Below, in pieces: positions 25,197 through 32,893 of a stretch of 64,000 bases of DNA (position 1 is the stretch's first letter; each line of letters opens with the position of its first letter). The notes beneath the pieces are model-generated. The model was not told where the DNA came from, did not search any database, and saw only the letters and a program-made list of their open reading frames with translations. This stretch comes from Desulfarculus sp. Its GTDB lineage: Bacteria; Desulfobacterota; Desulfarculia; Desulfarculales; Desulfarculaceae. The stretch covers positions 30,667-94,666 of the forward strand of contig QZKP01000006.1 in NCBI GenBank assembly GCA_003605055.1, in the 5' to 3' direction. The position numbers were made by a program, and so were the translations under genes.

Positions 25197-26555
25197 TCAG
25201 GCGGGGGGCAGGCCGTATTCTTTGATCTTGTTCTGCAGGGTCTTGCGAGTGATGCCCAACAATTCGGCGGCCCGGGTGCGGTTGCCGCCGGTGGCCTCCA
25301 GGGTCTTGGAAATGAGCAGGTGCTCGGCCTGGCGGATGGTCATGCCCGCGCGCAGGGCCTCCTCCTCGGCCGGGGCCAGGGCCGTCAGGCCCAAGGGCAG
25401 GTCCTCGGCCTCCAGGCGCGGTCCGCTGGCCAGGATCACCGCCCGCTCCACGGCGTTGATCAACTCGCGCACGTTGCCCGGCCAGGAGTAGGCCAGCAAC
25501 TGGCCGCGGGCCTCGGGGCTGAAGCCCTTTAGCTCGCGTTGGTTGTCCCGGTTGAACTTGATCAGGAAGTGCTCGGCTAAAAGCAGGATGTCCTCCCCCC
25601 GCTCGCGCAGGGCGGGCATGCGCAGGTTCACCACGTTCAGGCGGTAGTACAGGTCCTCGCGGAACTCGCCTCCCGACACGGCCTGGGCCAGGTCCCGGTT
25701 GGTGGCGGCGATGACCCGCACGTCGCTGTGGAAGGTGCGGTCCGAGCCCACCGGGGAGTATTCGCCCTCCTGCAGGGCCCGCAGCAGCTTGGCCTGGGTG
25801 GAGGGGGTCATCTCGGCTACCTCGTCCAGGAACAGGGTGCCGCCGTTGGCCGCGGCCAGGCGCCCCTCGCGGCGGTTGGTGGCTCCGGTGAAGGCCCCCT
25901 TTTCGTGACCGAACAGCTCGCTCTCCAGCAGGCTCTCGGGCAGGGCCGCGCAGTTGACCTTGATCAGGGGGCCGGCAGAGCGCGGCGAGTGCTGGTGGAT
26001 GATCTGGGCGGCCACCTCCTTGCCGGTGCCGCTCTCGCCGGTGATCAAGACCGTGGCCTGGGTGGGGGACACCAGGGCCAGAGTCTCCTTCAGGCGCCGC
26101 ATGGGCGGGCTGTCGCCGATCAGGGCCGAGAAGTCGAAGCGCTCGCCCAGGCGCTCGGCCTGGGCCTCCACCTTGCGGGCCAGGCGGGCGGTGTCCAATT
26201 GCCGCCGGATCTTGATGAGCACCTCATCCATTTCCAGCGGCTTGGTCAGGTAGTCCTCGGCCCCGGCCTGCAGGGCCTTGACCGCGCTGTCTATGCTGCC
26301 GTAGGCGGTCATTATCAGTACCGGCAGGTGGGGGCTGTCGGCCTTGAGGCGCACCAGCGCCTCGTGGCCGCCCAGGCGGGGCATCACCAAATCCATCAGC
26401 ACCAGGTCCACCGGCTCGGACTGCACCAGCTCCAGGGCGGCCTGGCCGTCGCCGGCCTCCAGCACCGAATAACCGGCGTCCTCCAGGTGGGCCCGCAGCA
26501 TCAGGCGATGCGCCGCCTCGTCGTCCACCACCATGATTACTGGCCGCTGCTGCAT
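25197..26555 (-). CDS. zraR: Sigma-54 response regulator, ZraR-like
   Basis: A 452-residue NtrC-family regulator. Receiver: VVDDEAAHR, phospho-Asp in LVLMDLVMPR, Lys in YLTKPLE. AAA+: Walker A GESGTGKEVAA, GAFTGA loop, Walker B GGTLFLDEVAE, YRLNVVNLRMPALRERGEDI. C-terminal Fis HTH: GGNRTRAAELLGITRKTLQNK. It starts 2 bases after the sensor kinase stop, so the two are a cognate pair. By gene order with a zraP-like gene it is called ZraR-like. It probably activates the sigma-54 promoter before the zraP-like gene, but the binding sites were not identified. Confidence 0.87.
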   Translation of the reverse strand: MQQRPVIMVVDDEAAHRLMLRAHLEDAGYSVLEAGDGQAALELVQSEPVDLVLMDLVMPRLGGHEALVRLKADSPHLPVLIMTAYGSIDSAVKALQAGAEDYLTKPLEMDEVLIKIRRQLDTARLARKVEAQAERLGERFDFSALIGDSPPMRRLKETLALVSPTQATVLITGESGTGKEVAAQIIHQHSPRSAGPLIKVNCAALPESLLESELFGHEKGAFTGATNRREGRLAAANGGTLFLDEVAEMTPSTQAKLLRALQEGEYSPVGSDRTFHSDVRVIAATNRDLAQAVSGGEFREDLYYRLNVVNLRMPALRERGEDILLLAEHFLIKFNRDNQRELKGFSPEARGQLLAYSWPGNVRELINAVERAVILASGPRLEAEDLPLGLTALAPAEEEALRAGMTIRQAEHLLISKTLEATGGNRTRAAELLGITRKTLQNKIKEYGLPPA

Positions 26556-26557
26556 AA

Positions 26558-28033
26558 CTAGGCCTCGCTTAGGGGCAGGCTGAGGGTGAACACGGCGCCG
26601 CCCGCGGGCCCGTTGGCCGCGCTGAGTTCGCCGCCCAGGCCGCGGGCCAGGCGGCGGGCGATGGCCAGGCCCAGGCCAGTGCCGCGGTCCTTGGTGCTGA
26701 AGAAGGGGTCAAAGAGCTGCTCCGGGTCGCCGGGGGGGAGCCCCGGCCCCTGGTCGGCCATTTCCAGCAGCACCCGCCCCCCCTGGCCCAAGGTGCGCAG
26801 CCCGATGCGGCCCTGACCGTTGTTGGCCTCCAGGGCGTTGAGCAAGAGGTTCATCACGATCTGGCGCACCTGGTCCGGGTCGGCCAGCACCGGGGGCAGC
26901 CCCGGGGGCAGTTGGACGTCCAACTCCACGCCTTGGGCGCGGGGCTCGTCGGCCAGCAGGGCCAGGGTGGCCTTGAGGCTCTCGCCCAGGTCCATGGGCA
27001 CCAGGCGGGGCTCCCGGTTGCGGGTGTAGTCCAAAAGGTCCGACACCACCCGCTCCAAACGGTCCACCTCGCTGACCGCGGTGCGGGCGCACTCCTCCTG
27101 ACGGGAGCCGGGCTGGGCGCCCTTGCCCAGGTATTGCACCAGGCCGCGCAGGGCCGACAGGGGGTTGCGCACCTCGTGGGCCACCGAGCCGGCCAGGCGG
27201 CCCAAGGCGGCCAAGTGCCGGCTTTGGTCCACCTCCCGGCGCAGGCGCAGCAGCTCGCTCTGGCGCCGCCGGGCGTAGAAGAACATGACCCCGGCGGCCA
27301 GGGCCGCGGCCAGGAACACCAGGAACGCCAGCAGCAGCGAGTTGCCGATGACCCGGGCCTGGGCCTTGCGGAAGGAGGCGGTGGACAGCCGCACCAGCAC
27401 ATAACCGGGCGGCGCGTCCTTGTCCAGCCAGCCCATCATTTCCATGTGGTGCCGTTCCATGTCCCGCCCCATGCCCCGGCCCATGCCGCGCTCGGGCGGG
27501 GGCGGCTGGCCAGGCTCCGGCGGGCGGGCCCAGGAGGGCAGGGGCCGCGTGTCGCGGCGAACGGCGGCCAGCGGCTCAAAGGGCCGCCCCACCACCACCT
27601 CTTTTTCCAGGAACTCGGTGACCGGCAGGCGGCGCTGCACCTGCGCCAGGACCCCCGGGGGCAGACCTCCCAAAGCCGCCTTTTCCACCTCGGACACGTT
27701 GGGCTCGGCCACGCCGGCGGCCAGCACTTCGCCCTTGGGGTCCATCACGGCCAGGGAGCGCAGGTGGGGCTGCCGGAGCGTTTCCTCCACCAGGCTCTGC
27801 ATGCGCAGCAGGCCCCAGAGCTGGTGGCGCAGGCCGGCCCGGGTGACGCCCTCCAGGGTGCGCACCACCAACTCCCCCTGGGTGGTGAGGGCGCTCAGCA
27901 TGAGCTGGCGGGTGCTCTGCACGCTGCGCACGGTGGTCACCGCCAGCACGCCCAGGATCAGCAGCAACACGCCCACCAGCAAAACGCTGGTCAGGGCGGT
28001 GCGGGACTCGGGGGATTTGTGGTCTTTTTTCAT
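26558..28033 (-). CDS. zraS: Sensor histidine kinase, ZraS-like
   Basis: A 491-residue kinase with two membrane helices (about 12-33 and 225-248) enclosing a periplasmic sensor. That loop carries a Met/His/Arg-rich stretch (GMGRGMGRDMERHHMEMM, about residues 180-198), a plausible metal ligand site. The cytoplasmic part has the H-box SVAHEVRNPLSAL, N-box MNLLLNALEANN, and G boxes DQGPGLP and GTGLGLAIARR. ATG at 28033 is preferred because the alternative TTG at 28054 lies inside a terminator stem. Downstream of the zraP-like gene and 2 bp from zraR. Confidence 0.85.
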   Translation of the reverse strand: MKKDHKSPESRTALTSVLLVGVLLLILGVLAVTTVRSVQSTRQLMLSALTTQGELVVRTLEGVTRAGLRHQLWGLLRMQSLVEETLRQPHLRSLAVMDPKGEVLAAGVAEPNVSEVEKAALGGLPPGVLAQVQRRLPVTEFLEKEVVVGRPFEPLAAVRRDTRPLPSWARPPEPGQPPPPERGMGRGMGRDMERHHMEMMGWLDKDAPPGYVLVRLSTASFRKAQARVIGNSLLLAFLVFLAAALAAGVMFFYARRRQSELLRLRREVDQSRHLAALGRLAGSVAHEVRNPLSALRGLVQYLGKGAQPGSRQEECARTAVSEVDRLERVVSDLLDYTRNREPRLVPMDLGESLKATLALLADEPRAQGVELDVQLPPGLPPVLADPDQVRQIVMNLLLNALEANNGQGRIGLRTLGQGGRVLLEMADQGPGLPPGDPEQLFDPFFSTKDRGTGLGLAIARRLARGLGGELSAANGPAGGAVFTLSLPLSEA

Positions 28034-28046
28034 GCGCTCACTGGTT

Positions 28047-28090
28047 AAAAACAATCAGGGCCCGGGAGGCTAGGCCCAGACCCTGATTGT
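28047..28090 (-). terminator. Intrinsic terminator between zraP-like and zraS-like genes
   Basis: On the minus strand ACAATCAGGG / CCCTGATTGT form a perfect 10-bp stem (loop with an inner GGCC stem), followed directly by TTTT. It lies 16 bp after the zraP-like stop and just before the kinase, so most transcripts should end here with some read-through. Confidence 0.8.
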
Positions 28091-28106
28091 AACCGAGGCC
28101 GTGGGG

Positions 28107-28613
28107 TTAGCGCCAGCAGGCGCCCGCGCCGTAGCCGCCGCCAGGGCCATAGCCCATGTGGTAGCCGGGGCCGTAGCCGCCGCCGGGGCCGTAGCCCATG
28201 TGGTAGCCGGGGCCGTAGCCGCCGCCACGGGGGCCGAAGTCCATGCCGCGGCCGAAGCCGCGGCCGCCCCCGTAGCCGGGCAGGCCGGCGTCGTTGGCCT
28301 TCTTGGCCAACTGGGCGCGCAGCTCGATTACCTCGTTGTTCAGGGCCTGGACCTTGGCCTGGTCCGGGTTAGGCTGGGCCCACAGGGTCTTCAGCTCGAT
28401 GCCCTTGGCCGCCAACTGCTGGCGCAGGGGCAGGGTCTCCTTCAAGAAGGTTGCCCGCTTCTCGGCCAGCTTGGCGTAGTCTTCCTTGCTCAACTGCTGG
28501 CCTTGATAGCCGGGACCATAGCCCCAGCCAGGGCCGCCGCCGCGGGCCCAGGCCCCACCGGCCAGCACGCCCATCAGGGCCAGGCTCGCCAGAATCACCG
28601 TAATCTTTTTCAT
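28107..28613 (-). CDS. zraP: ZraP-like periplasmic protein (CpxP/Spy group) with Gly/Tyr/His/Met tail
   Basis: A 168-residue secreted protein: signal peptide MKKITVILASLALMGVLAGGAWA, then a helical domain (about 40-110) with SKEDYAKLAEKRATFLKETL and RQQLAAKGIELKTLWAQ, as in zinc-resistance-associated/heavy-metal-sensor periplasmic proteins. The C-terminal third is a low-complexity tail with 14-residue repeats (GYHMGYGPGGGYGP). ATG 28613 follows GAGGAG at 7 bases. A near-perfect sigma-54 promoter lies upstream and a terminator downstream. By family it buffers metal or acts as a chaperone and feeds back on the sensor. Confidence 0.83.
   Translation of the reverse strand: MKKITVILASLALMGVLAGGAWARGGGPGWGYGPGYQGQQLSKEDYAKLAEKRATFLKETLPLRQQLAAKGIELKTLWAQPNPDQAKVQALNNEVIELRAQLAKKANDAGLPGYGGGRGFGRGMDFGPRGGGYGPGYHMGYGPGGGYGPGYHMGYGPGGGYGAGACWR
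28153..28236. repeat. 42-bp in-frame tandem repeat in the zraP-like gene
   Basis: The block beginning CCCATGTGG at 28153 recurs at 28195 with a 42-bp period, encoding a 14-residue unit containing one His and one Met. A diverged partial unit precedes it. Confidence 0.75.
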
Positions 28614-28698
28614 GGTCACGCTCCTCGTCTTCCTTAGGTATGGTTTGCTTAGGGTCTCTCTTTTCGGAAAGGTGCGTCTCCGAACGCCCCCAGATAGA

Positions 28699-28714
28699 GC
28701 AGGGAGCGTGCCAA
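28699..28714 (-). promoter_or_regulatory. Sigma-54 promoter of the zra-like operon
   Basis: Minus strand TTGGCACGCTCCCTGC: the -24 element TGGCACG is perfect, GG and GC are exactly 10 bases apart, and the -12 element is CTGC. It lies about 85 bp before the zraP-like ATG and matches a downstream sigma-54 activator gene. Confidence 0.85.
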
Positions 28715-28984
28715 CCTGCAGACGACGTATTCCAAAACATTAAAATATAAATAAAACAGCTAGTTAAAATAAAAAGCTTGGCCTGGCTGGTCACAAACTC
28801 CTGTCCCGGGCAGTGAAAAAAGTAAGCAGCTTCCAGCGGTGCTGGGAAAAATTTATGCACTTGGAGCCATAGCTTTTTTTCTTGGTCTTTATGGGCCTCG
28901 GGGTAATCCCTGGGGCCGTATATTTAACCAAAAAACCTTACCTTACCCAGGGCGGGCAGCTTGACCGCGGGCCGGAGAATTATC

Positions 28985-29014
28985 TTGACAGGTCTATAAA
29001 TATTGACCTATAGC
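28985..29014 (+). promoter_or_regulatory. Promoter with embedded operator for the XRE-cupin gene
   Basis: TTGACA (28985), an 18-base spacer and TATAGC (29009). The dyad AGGTC-N10-GACCT (28990-29009) lies between the two hexamers, a typical repressor site, so the XRE-cupin protein may regulate itself. Confidence 0.6.
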
Positions 29015-29069
29015 AAATATTAACCAAGCACTAGTTTTTTCCGTCCGCCCCAGCGAGAGGCCCGTAGGC

Positions 29070-29612
29070 GTGAACCTGGGAACCCTGCTGCGTCGCATTC
29101 GCAAGGAGAAAAAGCTCACCCTCAAGGCGGTGGCCGAGAAGGCCGGCGTGTCCGAGGGTTTTCTGAGCCAGGTGGAAAACAGCGTCAAGTCCCCCTCCCT
29201 GGCCAGCCTGAAAAACATCTCCGCGGCCCTGGGCCTGGACACCGGCGAACTGCTGAACCAGCTAAAGAACTCCGAAGGCCTGTTTCTGATCCAGAAGAGC
29301 GAGTGGGACGAGGTGGACCTGCCCCACACCGGTTTCGCCACCCGCCGCTTTTGTCCGCCCGACGAGCGCACGGCTATTGACAGCGCCCTGCTTTTCATCG
29401 AGCCGGGCAAGGCCATACCGGTGCGCAAGGGCCTCAAGAACGTGCAAGAGGTGCTGTGCCTGTTGCAGGGCTCCCTGGAGCTGGTGCACGGCGAAAAGGT
29501 CATAAGAATGGTTCCGGGCGACGCCGCCCACTTCTGGTCCGACCCCGAGCGCCAACTGGTCAGCAACCCTGGCGAGGAGTTGGCCGTGGTGCTCTGGGTG
29601 GGCACTATGTGA
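29070..29612 (+). CDS. XRE-family regulator with C-terminal cupin domain
   Basis: A 180-residue protein: N-terminal XRE helix-turn-helix (LGTLLRRIRKEKKLTLKAVAEKAGVSEGFLSQVE, about 3-35; then PSLASLKNISAALG), and a cupin-2 domain from about 100 (QEVLCLLQGSLELVHGEK, MVPGDAAHFWSD). Such regulators sense small ligands. GTG at 29070 is the start, with GAGAGG about 10 bases upstream. It lies 45 bp before the thiolase-like gene and is probably its local regulator; the ligand may be an acyl-CoA or carboxylate, which is inference. Confidence 0.85.
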   Translation: MNLGTLLRRIRKEKKLTLKAVAEKAGVSEGFLSQVENSVKSPSLASLKNISAALGLDTGELLNQLKNSEGLFLIQKSEWDEVDLPHTGFATRRFCPPDERTAIDSALLFIEPGKAIPVRKGLKNVQEVLCLLQGSLELVHGEKVIRMVPGDAAHFWSDPERQLVSNPGEELAVVLWVGTM

Positions 29613-29657
29613 GGCGGGGCTGGCCCGGTTTAACCCAAGCGTTGGAGGGAAGAGCCT

Positions 29658-31025
29658 ATGATTACGTTCGGCAAGGGAAACCTGCGCGTGCCCAAGTGGT
29701 CCAAGCGCGTGTTCATGGTGGCCGGCGGCTGCACCCCCTTCCGCAAGTACTTCCCGGAGTACAAGCTGGAGGAGTTGGTGATGATCGCCTACAAGATGAT
29801 GCTGGAGGATAATGCCCTCAAGCTGTCTCCCAAGGAGATCAAGGACTCCATCCAGTATTGCGCCTACGGCGAGTTCGCCGACCACTTCCAGGACCAACTG
29901 CTCTGCGAGGCCAAGATTCACGACTACCTGGGCCTGGAACCCATGTGGAACAACGGCATCAAGACCGGCGGGGCCACCGGCGGCGCGGCGGTCCTAAACG
30001 GCGCCATGGCCATTGCCAGCGGCTACGCCAACTGCGTGCTGGTGGCCGGCTGGGAGCGCATGGACGAGGTGGACACCCGCACCGGCAATTTCTACATCGC
30101 CACCGCCGCCTGCAAGGACTTCGAGACCCGCATGGGCCGCATCTACTCCTCCTACTATGCGCCCATGGCCAACCGCTTCGCCGAGCAGTACAACCTCAGC
30201 GAGGTCACCCGGGCCAAGATCGCCGTGAAAAACCGCGGCTACGCGGTCAGTAACCCCAACGCCCAGCAGCCCGGCCGCCACACCGTGGAGGAGGTGCTGG
30301 CCTCGCGCATGAGCGCCTATCCCCTGCGCTTCCTGGAGTGCTGCGCCATGACCGCCGGCGCGGCCTCGGTGCTCTTGTGCGACGAGGAGATGGCCTACAA
30401 GCTCAGCGACACGCCCTGTGAGCTGTTCATGGCCGGCGGCACCCACACCCTGCGCGTGGCCGACCGCCGTCCCATGGAGATACCCCTGCTGCCCAACGAG
30501 GAGCCGGGGCAGTACGACAAGCTGCTGGCCGAGTCCGGCCGCTGGCCCGGCTTCGAGTCCTTCCTGGCCGCGCGCTTCGCGGCCTACATGGCCTACCGCA
30601 TGGCCGGCATCAAGGACCCCCTGGAGGAGCTGGACCTGGTGGAGCTGCACGACGCCTTCACCATCAGCGACATCCAGACCTACGGCGACATCGGCCTGCG
30701 GCCCTACGGCCAGGAGCCGGACTACATCGAGAGCGGCGACGCCTACTTCGGCGGCAAGTGCCCCAGCAACCTCTCCGGCGGCCTGCTGGGCACCATGCAC
30801 GCGGTCGGCGCCACCGGCATCTGGCAGGCGGCCGAGGTCCTCTGGCAGGTGCAGGGCAAGTACGACCACTTCCACGGGCTCGATAGGTGGTGGAAGCGGG
30901 CCGGCAAACAAAAGCCCGCCGACTACGAGAACCTGCAAGTGCCCAATGCCAAGCAGGGCCTGTGGATCAGTCACGCCGGCGTGGGCTCCCACGTCACCTG
31001 CGGCATCCTGCGCAAGGCCTGGTAG
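29658..31025 (+). CDS. Thiolase-like protein lacking the nucleophilic Cys
   Basis: A 455-residue member of the SCP2/archaeal thiolase group, with GGAGGG 8 bases before the ATG. Conserved features: YLGLEPM, ASGYANCVLVAGWERMD, LDLVELHDAFTISDIQ (His of the HDAF box), NLSGGLLGTMHAVGATGIWQ and a C-terminal SHVTCGIL. At the usual CASG nucleophile position the sequence is KTGGATGGAA, with Gly instead of Cys. Normal Claisen chemistry should not work; steroid-type Ltp2 aldolases are Cys-less thiolase homologues that also need a DUF35 partner. The DUF35 gene follows 17 bp later. Substrate unknown; a BbsB-like or Ltp2-like role in anaerobic acyl-CoA breakdown is inferred. Confidence 0.75.
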   Translation: MITFGKGNLRVPKWSKRVFMVAGGCTPFRKYFPEYKLEELVMIAYKMMLEDNALKLSPKEIKDSIQYCAYGEFADHFQDQLLCEAKIHDYLGLEPMWNNGIKTGGATGGAAVLNGAMAIASGYANCVLVAGWERMDEVDTRTGNFYIATAACKDFETRMGRIYSSYYAPMANRFAEQYNLSEVTRAKIAVKNRGYAVSNPNAQQPGRHTVEEVLASRMSAYPLRFLECCAMTAGAASVLLCDEEMAYKLSDTPCELFMAGGTHTLRVADRRPMEIPLLPNEEPGQYDKLLAESGRWPGFESFLAARFAAYMAYRMAGIKDPLEELDLVELHDAFTISDIQTYGDIGLRPYGQEPDYIESGDAYFGGKCPSNLSGGLLGTMHAVGATGIWQAAEVLWQVQGKYDHFHGLDRWWKRAGKQKPADYENLQVPNAKQGLWISHAGVGSHVTCGILRKAW

Positions 31026-31042
31026 GAAAGGAGGACAGAATC

Positions 31043-31549
31043 ATGGCACAACCATTTGAGGGTCCCCTGAGCACCGAATATATCGGCACTCCCCTGGACC
31101 TCTTCGACGACGAGAAGGCCTGGGTGGTCAAATGGCCCCGCTCGATGGAGCACCACCACACCTACGGCATGCTCACTCCCTTCTTCAAGGGCCTGACCGA
31201 GGGCAAGCTCCTGGCCACCAAATGCGTCAATCCCAAGTGCCCCCACAAGTCCACCTGGCTGCCGCCCCGGGCCGACTGCCCGGACTGCTACGCGCGCACC
31301 GAGTGGGTCCAGGTGCCCAGCGAGGGCAAGATCTACGCCTACACCATGCTGGACTACACCGGCATCGGCATAGAGATGAAGGCCCCCTACTGGCAGATAG
31401 ACGTGGAGATAAAGGGCGTGGACACCATCTTCAAGGGCTTTCTGCTGCGCGGCAAGCCGGTGACCGGCCTGCCGGTCAAGGCGATGTTCCGCACCAAGAA
31501 TCCCACCCACACCATCCTGGACATCTGCTGGGTGCCCAAGGAAGACTAG
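31043..31549 (+). CDS. DUF35 zinc-ribbon/OB-fold partner of the thiolase-like protein
   Basis: A 168-residue protein with the rubredoxin-like zinc ribbon CVNPKCPHKSTWLPPRADCPDC (split here: CVNPKC near 56, CPDC near 74) and a following OB-fold (about 85-165; GKIYAYTMLDYTGIGIEMKAPY). Such DUF35 proteins form stable complexes with thiolase-fold enzymes and help bind CoA. AGGAGGA precedes the ATG at 31043. A GC-rich palindrome follows the stop. Confidence 0.87.
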   Translation: MAQPFEGPLSTEYIGTPLDLFDDEKAWVVKWPRSMEHHHTYGMLTPFFKGLTEGKLLATKCVNPKCPHKSTWLPPRADCPDCYARTEWVQVPSEGKIYAYTMLDYTGIGIEMKAPYWQIDVEIKGVDTIFKGFLLRGKPVTGLPVKAMFRTKNPTHTILDICWVPKED

Positions 31550-31555
31550 TCGCTC

Positions 31556-31581
31556 GGGCGGGGGCCCCGGGGCCCCCGCCC
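31556..31581 (+). terminator. Perfect 26-bp palindrome after the DUF35 gene
   Basis: GGGCGGGGGCCCC and its exact reverse complement, followed by AAGTATTT. It should fold as a very stable hairpin with no loop spacer, ending or stabilising the regulator-thiolase-DUF35 transcript. The U-run is weak. Confidence 0.55.
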
Positions 31582-31614
31582 AAGTATTTCACCCCGGCGC
31601 GGTCCGGAGCCCGC

Positions 31615-31644
31615 TTGACGCTCCGGGCCGCGATTATCTAGATT
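31615..31644 (+). promoter_or_regulatory. Promoter of the acyl-CoA dehydrogenase gene
   Basis: TTGACG, 18-base spacer, TAGATT, ending 34 bp before the ATG. Together with the preceding palindrome it suggests separate transcription. Confidence 0.5.
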
Positions 31645-31678
31645 GGGGTTGCCTTAACCAGCCAGCGGGGAGGCGGGG

Positions 31679-32830
31679 ATGGACTTCGAACTATCTATGG
31701 AGCAGGAAATCCTGCGCAAGACGGTGCGCGACTTCGCCGAGAAGGAGATCGCGCCGGTTGCCCGGGAGCTGGACGAAAAGGAAGAATTCTCCCTGGACAC
31801 CTGCCGGGCCATGGGCGAGCTGGGCCTGTTCGGCATGGTGGTGGACGAGGCCTACGGCGGCCAGGGCATGGACTACGTGTCCTACATCATCGCCGTGGAG
31901 GAGCTGGCCCGCGTGGACGGCTCCCACGCCGCCACCATCGCCGCGGGCAACTCCCTGGGCATCGCCCCCCTGTACTACTACGGCAGCGAGGCGCAGAAGA
32001 AGAAGTACCTGCCCAAGCTCTGCACCGGCGAGAGGCTCTGGGGCTTCGGGCTCACCGAGCCGGGCGCCGGCAGCGACGCCGGCAACAGCGCCACCACCGC
32101 CGTGCTGGATGGCAACGAGTGGGTGCTGAGCGGATCCAAAATATTCATCACCAACGCCAGCGCCCCCAACAGCCTGGGCGTGACCGTCATGTGCAAGAGC
32201 GGCAAGCGGGGCGACGGCCGCGACGAGCTGTCCTGCGTCCTGGTGGAGCACGGCACCCGCGGCTTCGAGGCCCGACCCATGCACGGCAAGCTCATGTGGC
32301 GGGCCTCCAACACCAGCGAGCTATACTTCGACGACTGCCGGGTGCCCAAGGACAACATCCTGGGCGATCGGGGCAAGGGCTTCCGCCAGATGCTGGAGAC
32401 CCTGGACGCCGGCCGGCTGTCCATCGGGTCCATGGGCGTGGGCGGCGCGCAGGGGGCCTATGAGCTGGCCCTGCGCTATGCCAAGGAGCGGGTGCAGTTC
32501 GGCCGGCCCATCAGTCAGTTCCAGATCAACGCCTTCAAGCTGGCGGACATGGCCCTGGAGATCGAGGCCGCGCGCCTGCTGCTCTACAAGGCCTGCTGGC
32601 TGCGGGACAAGCACCAGAATTATTCCAAGCTGGCGGCCATGGCCAAGCTCTACGCCTCGGAGGTCATGGGGCGGGTGGTCAGCGAGGCGGTGCAGCTCCA
32701 CGGCGGCTACGGCCTGATGAAGGAGTACAACGTGGAGCGCTTCTACCGCGACCAGAAGCTACTGACCATCGGCGAGGGCACCAGCGAGATCCAGAGGCTA
32801 GTGATCGCCAGGCTGATCGGGGCGATCTAG
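31679..32830 (+). CDS. Acyl-CoA dehydrogenase
   Basis: A 383-residue FAD enzyme oxidising acyl-CoA to 2-enoyl-CoA. N-terminal helical domain, then WGFGLTEPGAGSDA and KIFITNAS (FAD/substrate contacts), VQFGRPISQFQ and VQLHGGYGLMKEYNVERFYRD, and the C-terminal catalytic Glu box IGEGTSEIQR. GGAGG/GGGG precedes the ATG. Its partner electron-transfer flavoprotein is not nearby. The position after the thiolase-like/DUF35 pair suggests a shared pathway, though it has its own promoter and terminator. The last 33 bases and the terminator recur at 33621. Confidence 0.92.
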   Translation: MDFELSMEQEILRKTVRDFAEKEIAPVARELDEKEEFSLDTCRAMGELGLFGMVVDEAYGGQGMDYVSYIIAVEELARVDGSHAATIAAGNSLGIAPLYYYGSEAQKKKYLPKLCTGERLWGFGLTEPGAGSDAGNSATTAVLDGNEWVLSGSKIFITNASAPNSLGVTVMCKSGKRGDGRDELSCVLVEHGTRGFEARPMHGKLMWRASNTSELYFDDCRVPKDNILGDRGKGFRQMLETLDAGRLSIGSMGVGGAQGAYELALRYAKERVQFGRPISQFQINAFKLADMALEIEAARLLLYKACWLRDKHQNYSKLAAMAKLYASEVMGRVVSEAVQLHGGYGLMKEYNVERFYRDQKLLTIGEGTSEIQRLVIARLIGAI

Positions 32831-32857
32831 AAGAGAAGAGCCAAGAGGGAAGAAAAG

Positions 32858-32883
32858 GGCGCCTCCGTCAGGGGGTGCCTTTT
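32858..32883 (+). terminator. Terminator of the acyl-CoA dehydrogenase gene
   Basis: GGCGCCTCC-GTCA-GGGGGTGCC (9-bp stem with two G-U pairs) followed by TTTTA. Confidence 0.8.
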
Positions 32884-32893
32884 ATTCTTCCGG

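Noticed and set aside
28054..28106. Upstream TTG start for the ZraS-like kinase
   Set aside because: The TTG falls at the terminator stem and T-run, so ATG 28033 is more likely.
28107..28260. CRISPR-like regular repeats
   Set aside because: The 42-bp period is an in-frame coding repeat of the ZraP-like tail with no spacers.
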